A DNA stretch of 64,000 bases, from positions 2,728,001 through 2,792,000 of the forward strand of contig OX596339.1 in assembly GCA_951394405.1 (NCBI GenBank), written 5' to 3'. Origin of the DNA: Coprinellus micaceus. Lineage: Eukaryota > Basidiomycota > Agaricomycetes > Agaricales > Psathyrellaceae. The translations under genes were made by a program, and so were the position numbers. Shown here piece after piece: positions 26,465 through 41,329 of the stretch; position 1 is the first letter of the stretch; each line of letters opens with the position of its first letter. The notes beneath the pieces were generated by a model. That model saw only the letters and a program-made list of their open reading frames with translations. It was not told where the DNA came from and did no database searches.

Positions 26465-28936
26465 ATGGCGACGACCGAGGACCTGAAGTATGTCGACGAG
26501 AAGCAAGGCTCCAAGATTGAAAGCGCCTCCGCGGAGTCTCTCCCTTCCTTCGAGGAGGCAGCAGTCACTACTGGCGCACCCACCGAGAAGGTCAGCCCGC
26601 TTGGCTATCATGTCGACTGGATTAGTGTCATCTTCCTGGTATGTTCCATCAGTGCTCCCAGTCGTACTCGCTTCTGAAGAGGGTCATAGAACATTAGCAA
26701 AATGATTGGAACCGGAGTGTTCACCACTCGTGAGTGAAGGAAGTTAGAGCTTGAGGACAAGGACCTGATAACTTCATCCCTAGCTGGATCTATCTTGAAG
26801 GGAGTGGGGTCAGTGGGGTTGAGCTTGATCTTCTGGGTCATTGGGTACCTATTCGCAGCAGGTCAGTAAACCCTTTCCTGCTGTCTTAAATTCTGACCTC
26901 AAGTCATTCTAGCATCGCTGGGTGTCTATTTGGAGTATGCTGCATATTTCCCTCACCGGTCGGGAGCCGATGTGGCGTACCTGGAGAAGGTGAGCAGATC
27001 CATTAGACGTCGATTGACCAAGAGCTAAACGAGCGTCGGTGTTAGGCTTACCCCAGACCTCGGTTTTTGCTGCCCACTGCATTCGCCGTGCAGTCTGTCA
27101 TCCTTTCATTTAGTAGTAGCAACGCCATCGGTATGGTCTCTGCTCCGGATGAAAAGCAAACGCTGAACATCCACTCCAGTCCTTGCCAGGTATATCCTTG
27201 TCGCAGCTGGTGTCGATGCCTCGACGTGGAGGGTTCGCGGACTGGCTGTGGGGGCATATACCATCATCATCATCAGTGAGTGCTTGAAATAATTCAGCGG
27301 GGACCCATAAATTAACGAGCGCTCAGTTGGAATCCTCAGCACAAAGTGGTCCCTTCGCCTATCCAATGCCATTGGTGTGGTCAAGGTTTTAACTTTGGTC
27401 TTGTGAGCGTGGCGCTACTGGTGTACAGCTAATATCTGACCGCTCCCTCCAGTGTCGCGATTACTGGGCTCGTTGTTCTCGGTGGCCATACCCGAGTAAA
27501 GGACCCCCACGCCAATTTCAGGAATGCCTTCGAAGGTACCAGCTCCAATGGAAATGGATTGGCGACTGCCCTAGTCAAGGTTAACTTTGCATACGCAGGC
27601 TTCGAGGTTTGTGCCCCCCCATGGTCTTTTCCCCACCAGGGCTATGCTCACAGTTCTTAGAATGCATTCAATGTCATGAATGAGATCAGGGTATGTCGTA
27701 CGAACTGTGATCATCTTACTGCTATCTGACATGTTCCACTTAGAACCCTGTGCGAACCATGAAGCGCTTCGCTCCCATCTCGCTCACGATTGTCTTCATT
27801 CTCTACTTCTTTGCGAACATCGCGTACTTCGCAGCCAGTGAGTGCAGCGTTTAGCTCCTCCGGGGCCGTAATATTGGCCATATGTCTTATCGTTGTGTCC
27901 AGTCCCCAAGGAAAGCATCCGAACTTCGAAAGAGCTCACAGCCAGCCTCTTCTTTACGGCGGTTTTTGGCAACAGCCGAGCAATCACTGCACTCAGTGCC
28001 CTCGTCGCAGTGAGCAGCTTCGGAAACCTTCTCGCTGTTGTAATCGGTTCATCACGTATAATTCGTGAATGCGGGAGGTCAGTTCACTCTTCATTTCCAG
28101 TCATGAACCGATGATTTCTGTTGATTACTTACACGTTCATGTAGGCAAGGTGTACTGCCTTACCCGCGCTTCTGGGCTTCCACTCGTCCGTTCAATACCC
28201 CTCTCGGACCATACCTGCTCAAATGGGTCTTGACCGTAATCGTCATCCTCGCCCCTCCAGCTGGTGATGCGTTCAATTTCAGTACGTTTGCATTTTCATT
28301 CTCTGCGACACTTGAGTCCTTCACGGCAGATGTTCCTAATCAATATGTTCCTACCCCAGTCGTCAATCTCCAGTCGTACCCTGAAAACGTGTTCCGGTTC
28401 CTGCTGACGCTTGGCCTCTGGTTCGTCCGCAAGCGCCGAAAGGCAATGGGTGCTCCGCGTGGAGAGTTCGTCGCATGGAATGTCGTGCTTGTCTTCACAT
28501 TGCTCGTGAACGTCTACCTGCTCATCCTTCCCTGGGTCCCGCCGGAGGGCGGTATCTACGCGGGTGATGTGAGCTTCTTCTACGCAACATACTGTATCGT
28601 CGGGCTTGCATTGTGCGTATTGTTCCTCTTCCCATGGTCCTGCAGGAGGTCTGGTCTTGGATGTCTTGCTGATATCTTCACCTTCCTGATTCTAGCTTGG
28701 CCGTCTCGGGCATCGCATACCTCTTCGCTATCATCCTGCTGCCCAAATGGGGAGGGTACACGATCCGACAACTCTTGGAGAGGCTTCCTGACGGAGCCCA
28801 GGCAAACCGGCTCGTCAGGGTTCCGAACGACCAGGTGGCTGAATGGGATGCAACCCATGACGAACACGGGGATGTCATCGAGAAGAAGGATTCCAGCAGT
28901 CCTGTTCAAGCTATCGCTCCGGCACAGGCTCATTAA
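26465..28936 (+). CDS. MUP1: high-affinity methionine permease, Mup1-like (LAT/APC family)
   Basis: About 14 introns; the protein has about 565 residues. A hydrophilic N-terminus precedes HVDWISVIFLNISKMIGTGVF, the first membrane span with the IGTGVF substrate-site glycine motif of L-type amino-acid permeases. Further diagnostic segments are AGSILKGVGSVGLSLIFWVI, YLEYAAYFPHRSGADVAYLE, QSVILSFSSSNAI and NAFNVMNEIRNPVRTMKRFAP. Twelve membrane spans can be counted across the exons. The closest match I recognise is yeast and Botrytis Mup1, which imports methionine and cysteine at the plasma membrane. The C-terminal tail (QAIAPAQAH) is cytosolic. Gene order is convergent with RdRP-1 (254-base gap). 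Confidence 0.85.
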
Positions 28937-29190
28937 ACAGGTCTGACAAGGTGCTTTTCTTCCTTCACATTCGTACACTTTTGTTGTATGTACTATTATA
29001 ATGCCCCTCATGACCGCGCTCGTGTTTAATAAGGCTACGTCCCACTTACACCACGCGATCAAGAGCAAGGCTTGGGGAACGACGACCACTGTGATATGCC
29101 TCATGAAGACTAGTTGAGGACGACGGAAGTAGGTTTTCATTCCGGGCGGTATCTATATAACCAGTGGGGTATGTATCGACTTGACTGACC

Positions 29191-32100
29191 TCAATACTGT
29201 GACCCAGTGCTGGGGTCTCTCGCCAGATCCGCTATCATGGAGATCCTCTCAGCGACATTCCTCTCCTCGATCCTCCTGACGGCTTCGAAAATAGCACCAA
29301 GAGCAACCCACCCAAAGCTCTGCGCCCCAAACTCTCGACCTTTGTCCAACCCAACCCTCCACGCGTACCAAGACCTCACGAGAAAATCCTCCTCGTCATC
29401 TTCGTCCCCTCCCTCGAGGACTCGACGAGTTCCACGGACGAGGATCCCTGTGCTGTCGCGAAGACGCGCTATCATCTCCTTACGGCGCCCTGACTTCGGA
29501 GTCTTGAACACGATGGTACCGACCATAGCCTCTTCCTCCGATAGAGACGCATTCCTGGCCGACGAGAGCGTGTTCGTAACGCATATTCCCTGGAGGTCCG
29601 CCGTATATCTCGCAAGGAGATTTTCCCCTTCGCCCCAAAACCGATCCTCGGCGTCCTCATCAATATCTGGCAGGAACCCCTTGACATACTTCTCAATAAC
29701 CGAATAGACATCATCGTCTGCAAAGATGCTCCAATCCGCCGCCTGCTTGTTCCCACCGTCATTAAAATCCTGGTTCGGTTGGGAACCAATCATAGTGGCA
29801 CCTCTCATTGGGTTGCTCTCAGCGGGAAGGTCGATGGCTCTGCATAGCCTCCCAATGGCTCGGTCGCTCCGATAGTACGCCTTCCCTTCCTGACTGTCGA
29901 GGTCCAACGTTTCCGGGGCAGCCCAGTCGGGCCTCTCCTTGCGTTTCCACTTGGGTATCTTCTTACGGTCAACGGGTCTTCCGCTCTTCTGATAGTCCAC
30001 GGCATCGCTGTGGAGATTCGCAAGAGTCATGCAATCTGGGTCGAAGATGCCATGCATAGTATCTGTGGTGGCCTGGTCGGCGATGACCAGCCAGCTGGTG
30101 GCAACAAGACCTAGCACCTGTGGAAGATGGACGGATCAGCGGGGTGCGTGCCTCGGGATATTCGAAATGAAGTTACGCACGTCTGACACGAGGTAGTCCA
30201 TGACAAACTCCGCGACATCTTCCATGGTGCTTGGCCTGTCGAGCTCTTTCCTCTGGGTCGCTGGGTAGGAGGCAGGGGAAAATGGCAGAGGCTCAAAACC
30301 AGCTAACTCTGGGTCGCTCAAGGGAATGAGGTTGTATATGTCCCCATCAAGGTCCCCCCCTCCCAGGCAAGACGGGAGTGGTCTATCGCCTGTCATGAGG
30401 GGTTAAACGTGTCAAAACATTTTTCGATTAATGGACGCCCGTCGATCGTGGCTCACCTAGGACGCTAAAAACGACGGAGTTCTCAAGTCTCTCCTGCTCG
30501 AAACATGAATCAGCAGGAGGCTTGCCGATGGCATAGGCGATCTGGACGTCGCCGGGATGGATGACGGGTGATCTAGAAATCACGACCGGTCCCTCGAGGT
30601 ATATCCTCTTTCCACCAAAAGGCCGCACACACGCGAATATCTCTCCCGGCTCCAAGAACTTGTGGACGTCCGCAACGCCCACCAACGTCCACGCTCCTGG
30701 GATAGGGATACTGGCTTTGTGTTTAAGGGCTCGGAGGACGTGGTTCTTCGCAAATTCCATCGCTTTATCGAAGAACTGGTCGCCATCCAGCGAGTTGATA
30801 CGAAGCTTCGCTAGATTGTTCATGACGGAGGCGAGGCGATACGAGGTGCCCAGCCCATGACATTCGAGGAGCTTCGCGGCCTTGCTCAGAGTGTGGATCG
30901 CCTCCTCAGCCCCCGCCACGGCCTTGTCCTGGAACTTCTTGAACATCCTGTACGGCACTCCGAGTCCCTCTAGAATCATGATCAAAGGGCGGTTCAGGAA
31001 GTAAGGGATAGGTTTGTCGAACGCCGTGGCAATCTCGATATTCCGTGCCGTCGGCGCCTCGAACTTGATCATTGAGGGGCGAAGTACCACCGCACGCCCA
31101 CGTAGGGTGTGGTCAGTGGACAGCATCCCTTTCGACCCCATGATCCGTACTTGACGAACAGGAGACTGACGCTTCACAGCCCTCCCGATCTCCTTGGCAA
31201 CTTCCCTGGACATCGTCCCCACCCCGTCGGTGTGGTTGTATTCCTGGTTCCCTACCATGACCTTTATGTCGTCCTCAATGAAGATCTCGTCGATATTAAT
31301 GGAGATCGACTCTTCGGTTGCAGTGAAGGCCTGTGATATGCGCGCTCCGTACCTGGCGGGACAGAGGATGAGTTTGCGGTCGAAAAGCAAGTTCTCAAAG
31401 TTGCCGACGCTAGCGATGATGTCGCGAGCTCGAACCCATTCCTCTGTCCTACCCGAGGTGACTTTGAAGGGCTTGACGAACCTATTCGATGGTGAGCGCT
31501 AGACCAACTCCGCGAGCGAAGAATTGGGAATATTTTTGCGGGACTCACCAAACAGTGTGCTCCTTCAACGCCGACTGCGAGTAAGCGAGGAACTTGAATG
31601 TTCGCCCCATAATCGTGAGCCCGTCAAACAGGATAGGTCGGATGTGCGCCTCAATGTAGCCGTCGCCGTCAACCTCTCTGTCAAAGCGGAGTGGGAGGCG
31701 GTTCTCCTCCGCGAAAGTTACTCGCAGGAACGATTCATGGTGCTCCTCGTCGTACGCCCGTATGACCCTGTTAGACCGCTCCGGATAGGGACCTTCCAGC
31801 CTCATTGTGGTCGGGGTGACGGTGACATGGTACGCCTCGAACAAGCTCCCGTTCGCTGGTCGGAGGCTCTCCGGCTTCAGCTGGTTGGCGTAGGCGCTGA
31901 CAGTCTTGTCGAAGCAGCGACGAACCGCGTCGTCGCCCTCGTCCTCTCGAAAGAGACCATGGACGATGGGGGCGAAATCTCTGAGCAGGGAGGCGGTATA
32001 TTTCTTCCCCTTGTCGCGGATGAGTTGCCGAATATCTGGGAGAATGTCCAGTATTTCTCGAGTGTCGGCGGAGCGCTTCCGGAAGATAGACTCCACCTGG

Positions 32101-33068
32101 AACGCGACTGCCCACGGGAGTTTCCGCGTCAAAGCCTCGTACTCCTCCAAGGCTTCTTCAGAGAAGAGTTCTCGACGCTCCACGTCCCATGGGTCGGCGC
32201 GGATGTGGTTGAACCCAGCATCTTTACTGAGTGCTGTGAACTGCGCCAAGCCACTCCTACTCTTGCACACCAATCGCACTACGAGAGATGCATAGGGTGC
32301 GACGCGCTCGTGGTCCCCTGGGAGGGGAAGGAAAGGCAGTTGCCTGCGGAAAGGCCCTTTGTTGTCTGTGCCCAGTAAATTGTCCATCAAGGAACCCGAG
32401 TTGTCGGATTGTGGTTTCAAATCCACCTCGTACGCCGGCGGCTCGAACAGGGTAAAGACGATTGCTGAGTCGCGGAAGTAGGTGTGTGCCGTCAAGGATT
32501 CGATTTGGGAGAAATGGATAACGACGTGGTAGTAGTAATCCTCGTGAAGGAATTGGACGCGGAATCGACGGTTGTCCCCGTCGAAATTGATGAAGGCTTC
32601 CTCGGGAGAAGCTCTGGATTCGATCGACAGGACTTGGTCTCTGCATTCCCAGCAAAACTGGATGGATCGCAGGGGCACTACACCCCCACTGCCCCTGGGC
32701 TCCCGTGTCTGTGGATCGAGGGGACTGACGTACGGATTCTGACCGATATAATCAACCCGCTTGGAGAACTTGGATCCGGATTGGGACCTGCTGCGTTCAA
32801 ACTGAATTGTTTTCCCTTTGAGGTATAGACCTGACCGCCCATACAGGGCCAGGAAACGCTCGCCAATGGCGGAAGTGGGGACTGTGAGAGTCCCCAGCCC
32901 ACGAGGGTGTCGCATCCCGTTTGCGTCTCTGAACAGATCGACGTAGAAGTTGGGCTGATCAGGCCTCCCATTGCCCGTGAAGTCATCGCGGTGAAGGCGC
33001 TCGGCGATGAGCAGCACGACGTCCGTATGGGTAGCTGACCAGTCCACGTTCTTCACGAAGATCTCCAT
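29191..33068 (-). CDS. cellular RNA-dependent RNA polymerase (RdRP-1), RNA silencing
   Basis: Four exons (about 33068-31553, 31486-30457, 30389-30183, 30119-29191) give about 1,228 residues. The N-terminus MEIFVKNVDWSATHTDVVLL resembles an RNA-recognition fold. The catalytic RDRP region includes LCPARYGARISQAF, TDGVGTMSREVAKEIGRAV, RPSMIKFEAP, GAWTLVGVADVHKFLEPGE, VVISRSPVIHPGDVQ and the active site GGGDLDGDIYNLI (near residue 860). The three aspartates of DxDGD are intact. These enzymes copy aberrant single-stranded RNA into dsRNA for Dicer in quelling-type silencing and in defence against transposons and mycoviruses. The start MEIF was chosen because the paralogue at 58-62 kb has the same start. 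It is a paralogue of RdRP-2, in opposite orientation, with the same intron after HTVW and the same intron between FSV-L-G and DRPLPS. Confidence 0.92.
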
Positions 33069-33921
33069 GGCGGTTGGGGACAAGAAGGGTGGGAGAGATA
33101 ACAAGGTGCTACCCGTTTGAGTGTACCTGGAGATGAGATAAGCGCCCGCCACCTTGTGACCATTTGAGAGCTTCTTAGAAGCGTCGCATCCGGGCCCTTG
33201 CTTGCTTTGGCACACCCAATCTGGAACTTCAGCGATGGCGAGGTGAGGCTCGGGGATGATTTTTGCCGGGTTAGGGGACTACGAGGCCTATTAATTTCAC
33301 CACTCATTTCCATGTTTCAAGGACGCAGGAAGTGAGCATGTACCTCGTGAATTCCGGCCGTGACAACAGTATTGTTGCTAGCTGAACCTTCGTGTGAGTA
33401 CTTCCGATATTCAAGGGAACACAGAAGGAAAGCAAACGGCCTCATATGTGACGCAACTGGGGGCCTCCGAGGGCGAGGGATCCTCGTGTGCCATTGCAGG
33501 CCTTCAACGAGAGAGCCGTCCGATTGTGCATTCGAGATGACTTGCGGTCCCGCAGTGGGGCGAGTCCATACTTTCTGTCACACGCCCTTCGTGGAATCAC
33601 AATAGGGGTGAAAGGAGAAGTTTCGGTGGTCGAAGGTCTTCCCTGCAGCGAATTGAAACACAAAAAGCAGACGTTTCGAAGCCCCAAGGATGGGCGCTTT
33701 CCTGGGCTTCAAGGGACCCCCAACTGGGTGGACGCCCGGGGCGGTGATGATGGAGAGAGGGCATGAGGCAGGCACGTGCTGCGGTGGGGAAATGAAAGTC
33801 CGCCTGATTGGTCAACGTCGGATTCTCTCCCAGGCAGGGCTCGCTCTGTACGTTCCCTTTGCAAGCTGGCCACTGGTGCTCCTCCAGCCCCCGCTCTCGC
33901 CCTTCCCCCCTTTCCACCACC
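33069..33921. other. divergent intergenic region RdRP-1 / casein kinase I
   Basis: This 853-base gap between two outward-reading genes contains the conserved RdRP upstream block. Close to the kinase start it has a pyrimidine-rich leader (cctcctcc, ccttcccccc). No gene is visible. Confidence 0.5.
33136..33187 (-). promoter_or_regulatory. conserved upstream block of RdRP-1
   Basis: On the minus strand this block reads GCGACGCTTC, then AATGGTCACAAG, then GGGCGCTTATCT, ending 67 bases before the ATG. The same words in the same order and spacing occur before RdRP-2 (58304-58349). Non-coding sequence this similar between diverged paralogues suggests a retained promoter or leader element. Confidence 0.6.
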
Positions 33922-35986
33922 ATGACCACCCCCCATGTCATCGCCTCCTCCTCCTCCTCCCATCCCTCCCAGTCGTCCAACAACAATGGCATCGTTGGCA
34001 ACCACTACCGAGTTGGAAAGAAGATTGGAGAAGGCTCTTTTGGTGTTGTGTTCGAGGGTTAGTCGACCCACCTTAAATCTATATTGGTCCAGCACAACGT
34101 GGACCATACGAATCACTGATAGTCGTCGTCTGCGAGCGGTTCTGAGCCTGCCCCCCGGGAAGCGCTCTACGTCCTGCACCGTGCTGGCGATCGAGTCCTC
34201 CAAATTCTAATCCTATTCCTCCGCTATAGGCATGAAGATTGGTGCCAACACCCCAGTAGCCATTAAGTTTGTGAGTTGCATCGCCATACAGCTTTCCTGT
34301 GCGTTGCTCACCGCCCCGTAGGAACCTCGCAAGTCGGATGCACCGCAATTGCGAGATGAGTTTCGGTCGTACCGGACGATGAACGGAACACGTACGTCGT
34401 CCCCCTTGTCCTAGATGGATGTTTCATGCTCAACTACGTTGTACCCTCGCAGTGGGTGTCCCGCAGGTGCACTACTTTGGTCAGGAGGGCCTCCACAATG
34501 TGCTGGTCATCGACCTCCTTGGCCCGAATTTGGAGGACCTTTTCGATATGTGCGGGCGCAAGTTCTCTATCAAAACGGTCTGCATGGCGGCGAAGCAAAT
34601 GGTGCGCACACACTCTGCTTTTTCGTAGACAAAGTGCAGGGGTGACCGATATTTCCCCCCAGATCACTCGTGTTCAGGCAATTCACGAGAAATCATTGAT
34701 CTACCGCGACATCAAGCCAGACAACTTTTTGATTGGCGTACCAGGCAGCAAGACCGCCAATACTATCCATATCATTGGTATGTCCCTCAGTTTATGGTGC
34801 TGTATTGTCTTGTCTTAACTCGGTTCCAGATTTTGGTATGGCGAAGCACTACCGGGATCCCAAGACCAAAGTCCACATTCCTTACCGCGAGCGCAAATCA
34901 CTATCCGGAACCGCGCGATACATGTCCATCAACACTCATTTGGGTCGTGAGCAGTCACGACGTGACGACCTTGAGTCGTTAGGCCACGTCTTCATGTACT
35001 TCCTTCGAGGAGGCCTGCCATGGCAGGGTCTCCGGGCGGCCACAAACAAGCAAAAGTACGAGAAGATTGGAGAGAAGAAGCAGACCACTCCTATATCTGA
35101 GTTGTGCGAAGGCTTCCCAGGTACGTGCGACCCGAACTCTATGTTTGAACCTATGCTCAAAGTGCCATCCAGAGGAATTTACAATCTACATGAATTACGT
35201 CCGCAAACTTGGATTCGAGGAGACCCCTGATTACGATTTCCTTCGGGAACTCTTTACCAAGGTCCTCAGAACCACAGGCGAGGTGGACGATAACGTGTTC
35301 GACTGGAATCTTCTCAACAACGGGAAGGGATGGGAAGCTGGCAATGTGAGTTCTATATTCATGCCAAGGTGTCGCCCATGCTCATTACCCTTCAATAGCC
35401 TCATGCCAGCCACCGGGAGCATCGCGACCGCGAACACCGACGCGAACATGGACGCCGGTCTCGGCAACCAGCCGGTGCAGATGGCTCCACACCAAACGGT
35501 CTCGTTGTCAGTCCAGCTCCGGCGCACATGAAGAGCAGGCGACAAGGAGATCGAAACGTGTCTTCGCGTGATGTCAATCAGAGCGTCCAACCCGTCGCCC
35601 CTAACAGTCGACGGGGGAGCCAACAGCGCGACCTCAACAGCGCAGGCCTCCCCACTCCCCACCCCTACGCCACCGCTCCCAGTCCCAACGGATACCGCAG
35701 CGGCGACGCCCATGCGCGATACGGCAGACAATCACCGAATACGCAGTCACAACTGCAGGCGCCCAATGGCTTGCACCCCAACGGCTCAGAGTCGTTCCTG
35801 TACAACCAGGGCCAGGGGAAGTATGGTGATTCCCGAAATGGCGGCGGTGCGACGCCGCAGCGAGATGCATATGGCGGCACCCGCGCCATGGGTATCTATG
35901 ACCGAGAAATGCAGAGGGGAGGAGATGCTCAGGATGATCATAGCAGGAGACGTGGTTTCTTCGCTGCACTTTGCTGCCGAGGATAG
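33922..35986 (+). CDS. casein kinase I, Yck1/2-like membrane-anchored type
   Basis: Eight exons encode about 545 residues. The kinase domain starts [18 protein letters not shown] (glycine loop). It then has [18 protein letters not shown] (catalytic Lys), [28 protein letters not shown] (HRD-type loop, Y for H as in CK1), [10 protein letters not shown], and the CK1 signature [30 protein letters not shown] in successive pieces. The C-terminal tail is Q/N/G-rich with [12 protein letters not shown] and ends FFAALCCRG. The paired cysteines near the end fit the palmitoylation signal of plasma-membrane Yck1/Yck2 kinases, which act in sugar sensing, endocytosis and morphogenesis. The intron before the basic tail (about 35346-35398) was placed by frame. 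Confidence 0.92.
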
Positions 35987-36828
35987 ACGTTTCTGTTTCA
36001 TCCTACTCATATGCAATTCCTATGATTACCCTCTTCTCGCGCGCTGGGTGCGCCCATTTCTCTTGTGTTTCTGCTGGAGCTTTCTATGGCCACAACCCGC
36101 CTCAAATGGTTGATCCTCTCGTTTAGACTACCCCATCGGTTTAAATTGTCATGTAACGCTATCGACGACGACTTCTCCTAACGCTCACGTTCCCTGGTTT
36201 CCATCTTTCCTGCGCACCCCTTCACCATTCACCCCCACACCACGCTGTTGCTCATCGTATCTTCTCGTCTTTTCGCCGGTTACCTATTGATGTTCACCCC
36301 CTTGGACGGCATCTGGATTTGCGACTGTTATAGCTTACATAGAGTATACCTCCATTATTCTAGTCGACTGTCCCTCACTTGTCGAACTGTCATGACGCCC
36401 CTCACATTCCTCTTTCTTCATCTTCATCTTCCCCCTCCCTATATCCAAGCTTTCAACCCTTCCATGTCTTATCTGTGTATTATGTAGGTCCGTATATATC
36501 TTTAATCGCAATTTGAATAGCTGTGTGGTTACAACAATGTGGGGAAGGAACGGTTGACACGGAACATGGATGAGCATGGGTCCTCGACACGGATCTCGAC
36601 GGTGTCCCGAGCGGCACGCGATCGACTCCCCCGGCGTCTCGGGCATGCTGTCGCGGAACTAAATCACATCTCATCTCTCGACCACCACGACGATAGCCTG
36701 GCAAAGCCTCTGGCTCCTATTTCTTGTTTAACGCCCAGCTCCAGTACACTAGAACTCTAACCCACTAAACCGGCGCCACTGGCGACTTACGAGCAAGGTT
36801 ATAAATATCCACTAGCGCTATCACGATT
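35987..36828. other. intergenic between CK1 and PFKFB genes
   Basis: This 842-base gap holds the CK1 3' end (T-rich, pyrimidine-rich) and the PFKFB promoter. It includes TATAAATA at 36800-36807, unusually close to the ATG. No gene is recognised. Confidence 0.5.
36800..36807 (+). promoter_or_regulatory. TATA-like TATAAATA next to the PFKFB start
   Basis: TATAAATA lies only 22-29 bases before the ATG at 36829. This would leave almost no 5' leader if it directs transcription, so either it is a chance match or the true translation start is different. Confidence 0.3.
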
Positions 36829-39724
<2,896 letters not shown>

Positions 39725-40732
39725 ATCTAAAGAAGAAAGAAAGTGGATATTGAATGTAGGATACATATGGTGGGATCGTTGGTGACTAGATGCTTGTATG
39801 TACAATATCGGAGCCCTATGGCGTTTTACGACTCATGCGACTTGAGCCACTGTGTCTCCCGAACCCTGAGAAGTGGAGGGCAAAGTGGAGGGACTTGGTG
39901 CGAACACCGAAGAAATCCGAGAAATATGATTCGGTGATGAATTGTGGGCGCATATTGAATTGTTTCCTGTCAGGAGCTGTCAGGGCGTCTCCTCAGCAAA
40001 GCAATTGATGGAATCACGGAGGCGAACTTGAATAAGGAGGCTTTCGGCGACGAACATGGGTGCCATCCACCCCGGACAATTCGCGCAGTCCTTCCAGGCG
40101 GAACACACTCACCTTCCACCCTAGAAATCCGAGACAGAAGCCGCGATCGAGGGTTCTTGTGGTATGTTTAGCTTTGCTCAGATGATCGTTCACGTTCAGG
40201 GGGAAATGTCCTAAACATGAATGACGACTGGAATAGGGAAGGCAGGTTTGATGCTCACTAGTGACGTGACGACCCTGAATGGAGCGACCTGGCCAGTCGC
40301 GCGAATCGTACGACGGCTGTTGGTCACTTCTCAGCATCATTTTTGGGGATCCCGACGCATTATGTTATCCGTTTCTCGGTCATATCTGGCGGGCGACACC
40401 GAGAGTTCAGCGTGTCGAAATAAGCGCCAGGAAGTGTTGGATGGGGGGCACGAGGCATGCAGCGAGGACGATCGAAGACAGACGGAAATGGGGGCGGAAA
40501 GGCCGGATTCGGTAAGACCGAGTTCGAACCCCTTCACGGTCTAAATCGAGAGACATTGATCCACTTTGTGTGACAACCCCACATTTCCCATGCCACCACA
40601 AATCCTAACAATTCCTCGACCCATATCCGAGCCCGATTCACATATATATAGTATGCTAAGACTCTCTCCTTACCCCCATCCCAAACCAAAACAACCACCG
40701 CCTCCCCGCCAACCTAGTCACCGTTGCCAACG
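39725..40732. other. intergenic
   Basis: This 1-kb stretch has no recognisable gene. Open frames on both strands lack domain features. A TATATATA element precedes the next gene. Confidence 0.45.
40643..40650 (+). promoter_or_regulatory. TATA box of the mitochondrial-type gene
   Basis: TATATATA, 83-90 bases before the ATG at 40733 and followed by a C-rich leader; a typical core promoter layout. Confidence 0.5.
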
Positions 40733-41329
40733 ATGTCCAGTCTTCTTCGCCCTCTCGCCTCCACCGCGTCCCGCGCCTCAAAACAACTGAGCGCACGCGC
40801 GTTCCACTCTCCTTACACCGTCCTCAGCGAGTCGCCCCTAACAACGCCCTCGTCGTCGACGTACCACAACGCGTACGCCAAGTACTACGAGAAGGAGAAC
40901 GACTACACGCACGAGCCCTTCCAATCTCTCAGCGGACACCGCACATATGTTGTCTCGGAACCCGACGCATCGTTCCGTCACTATGAAGTCCCCGCAGGGG
41001 CATACCCCACATCAAGTCCATACATCAACTTCCGCGCGACGGAAGCGCCAGCGTATGACGCAGAGGACATCAGCTCCACTGCAGCGGACATCCTCGCGCA
41101 CCCCTTCACCTCGCGCGCTGCGCTGAACGAGGCGGAGGCCGCAACGGCGAAAACCACCCCCCAGAGCGCCGCACCTGCGGCCATGGGAAGGAGAGGAGGG
41201 AGCTATGGGGGGATTAGGGGCGCGACGAAATCGGCCAAGCTGGGTGAACGCAACCCGCAGCCGGATGGACCCATGGCCGAGAAGTATTCCAAAGGGGGCG
41301 TCCAGAACGCGTGGAAGATGAGGATCTGA
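40733..41329 (+). CDS. small protein with mitochondrial targeting sequence, unknown function
   Basis: A single exon of 198 residues. The N-terminus MSSLLRPLASTASRASKQLS is rich in Ser, Arg, Ala and Leu, lacks acidic residues and is followed by ARAFHSPYTVL. This is a textbook mitochondrial presequence with a likely cleavage near ARAF-HS. The middle part (HNAYAKYYEKENDYTHEP, SGHRTYVVSEPDASFRHYEV, AGAYPTSSPYINF) looks like a conserved domain that I know only as uncharacterised in basidiomycetes. The tail is glycine and basic-rich (GRRGGSYGGIRGAT, GGVQNAWKMRI). The ATG at 40733 is used because the frame upstream has only a TTG. Confidence 0.8.
   Translation: MSSLLRPLASTASRASKQLSARAFHSPYTVLSESPLTTPSSSTYHNAYAKYYEKENDYTHEPFQSLSGHRTYVVSEPDASFRHYEVPAGAYPTSSPYINFRATEAPAYDAEDISSTAADILAHPFTSRAALNEAEAATAKTTPQSAAPAAMGRRGGSYGGIRGATKSAKLGERNPQPDGPMAEKYSKGGVQNAWKMRI

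Noticed and set aside
31524..32378. 284-codon plus-strand frame
   Set aside because: Antisense shadow of RdRP-1 exon 1.
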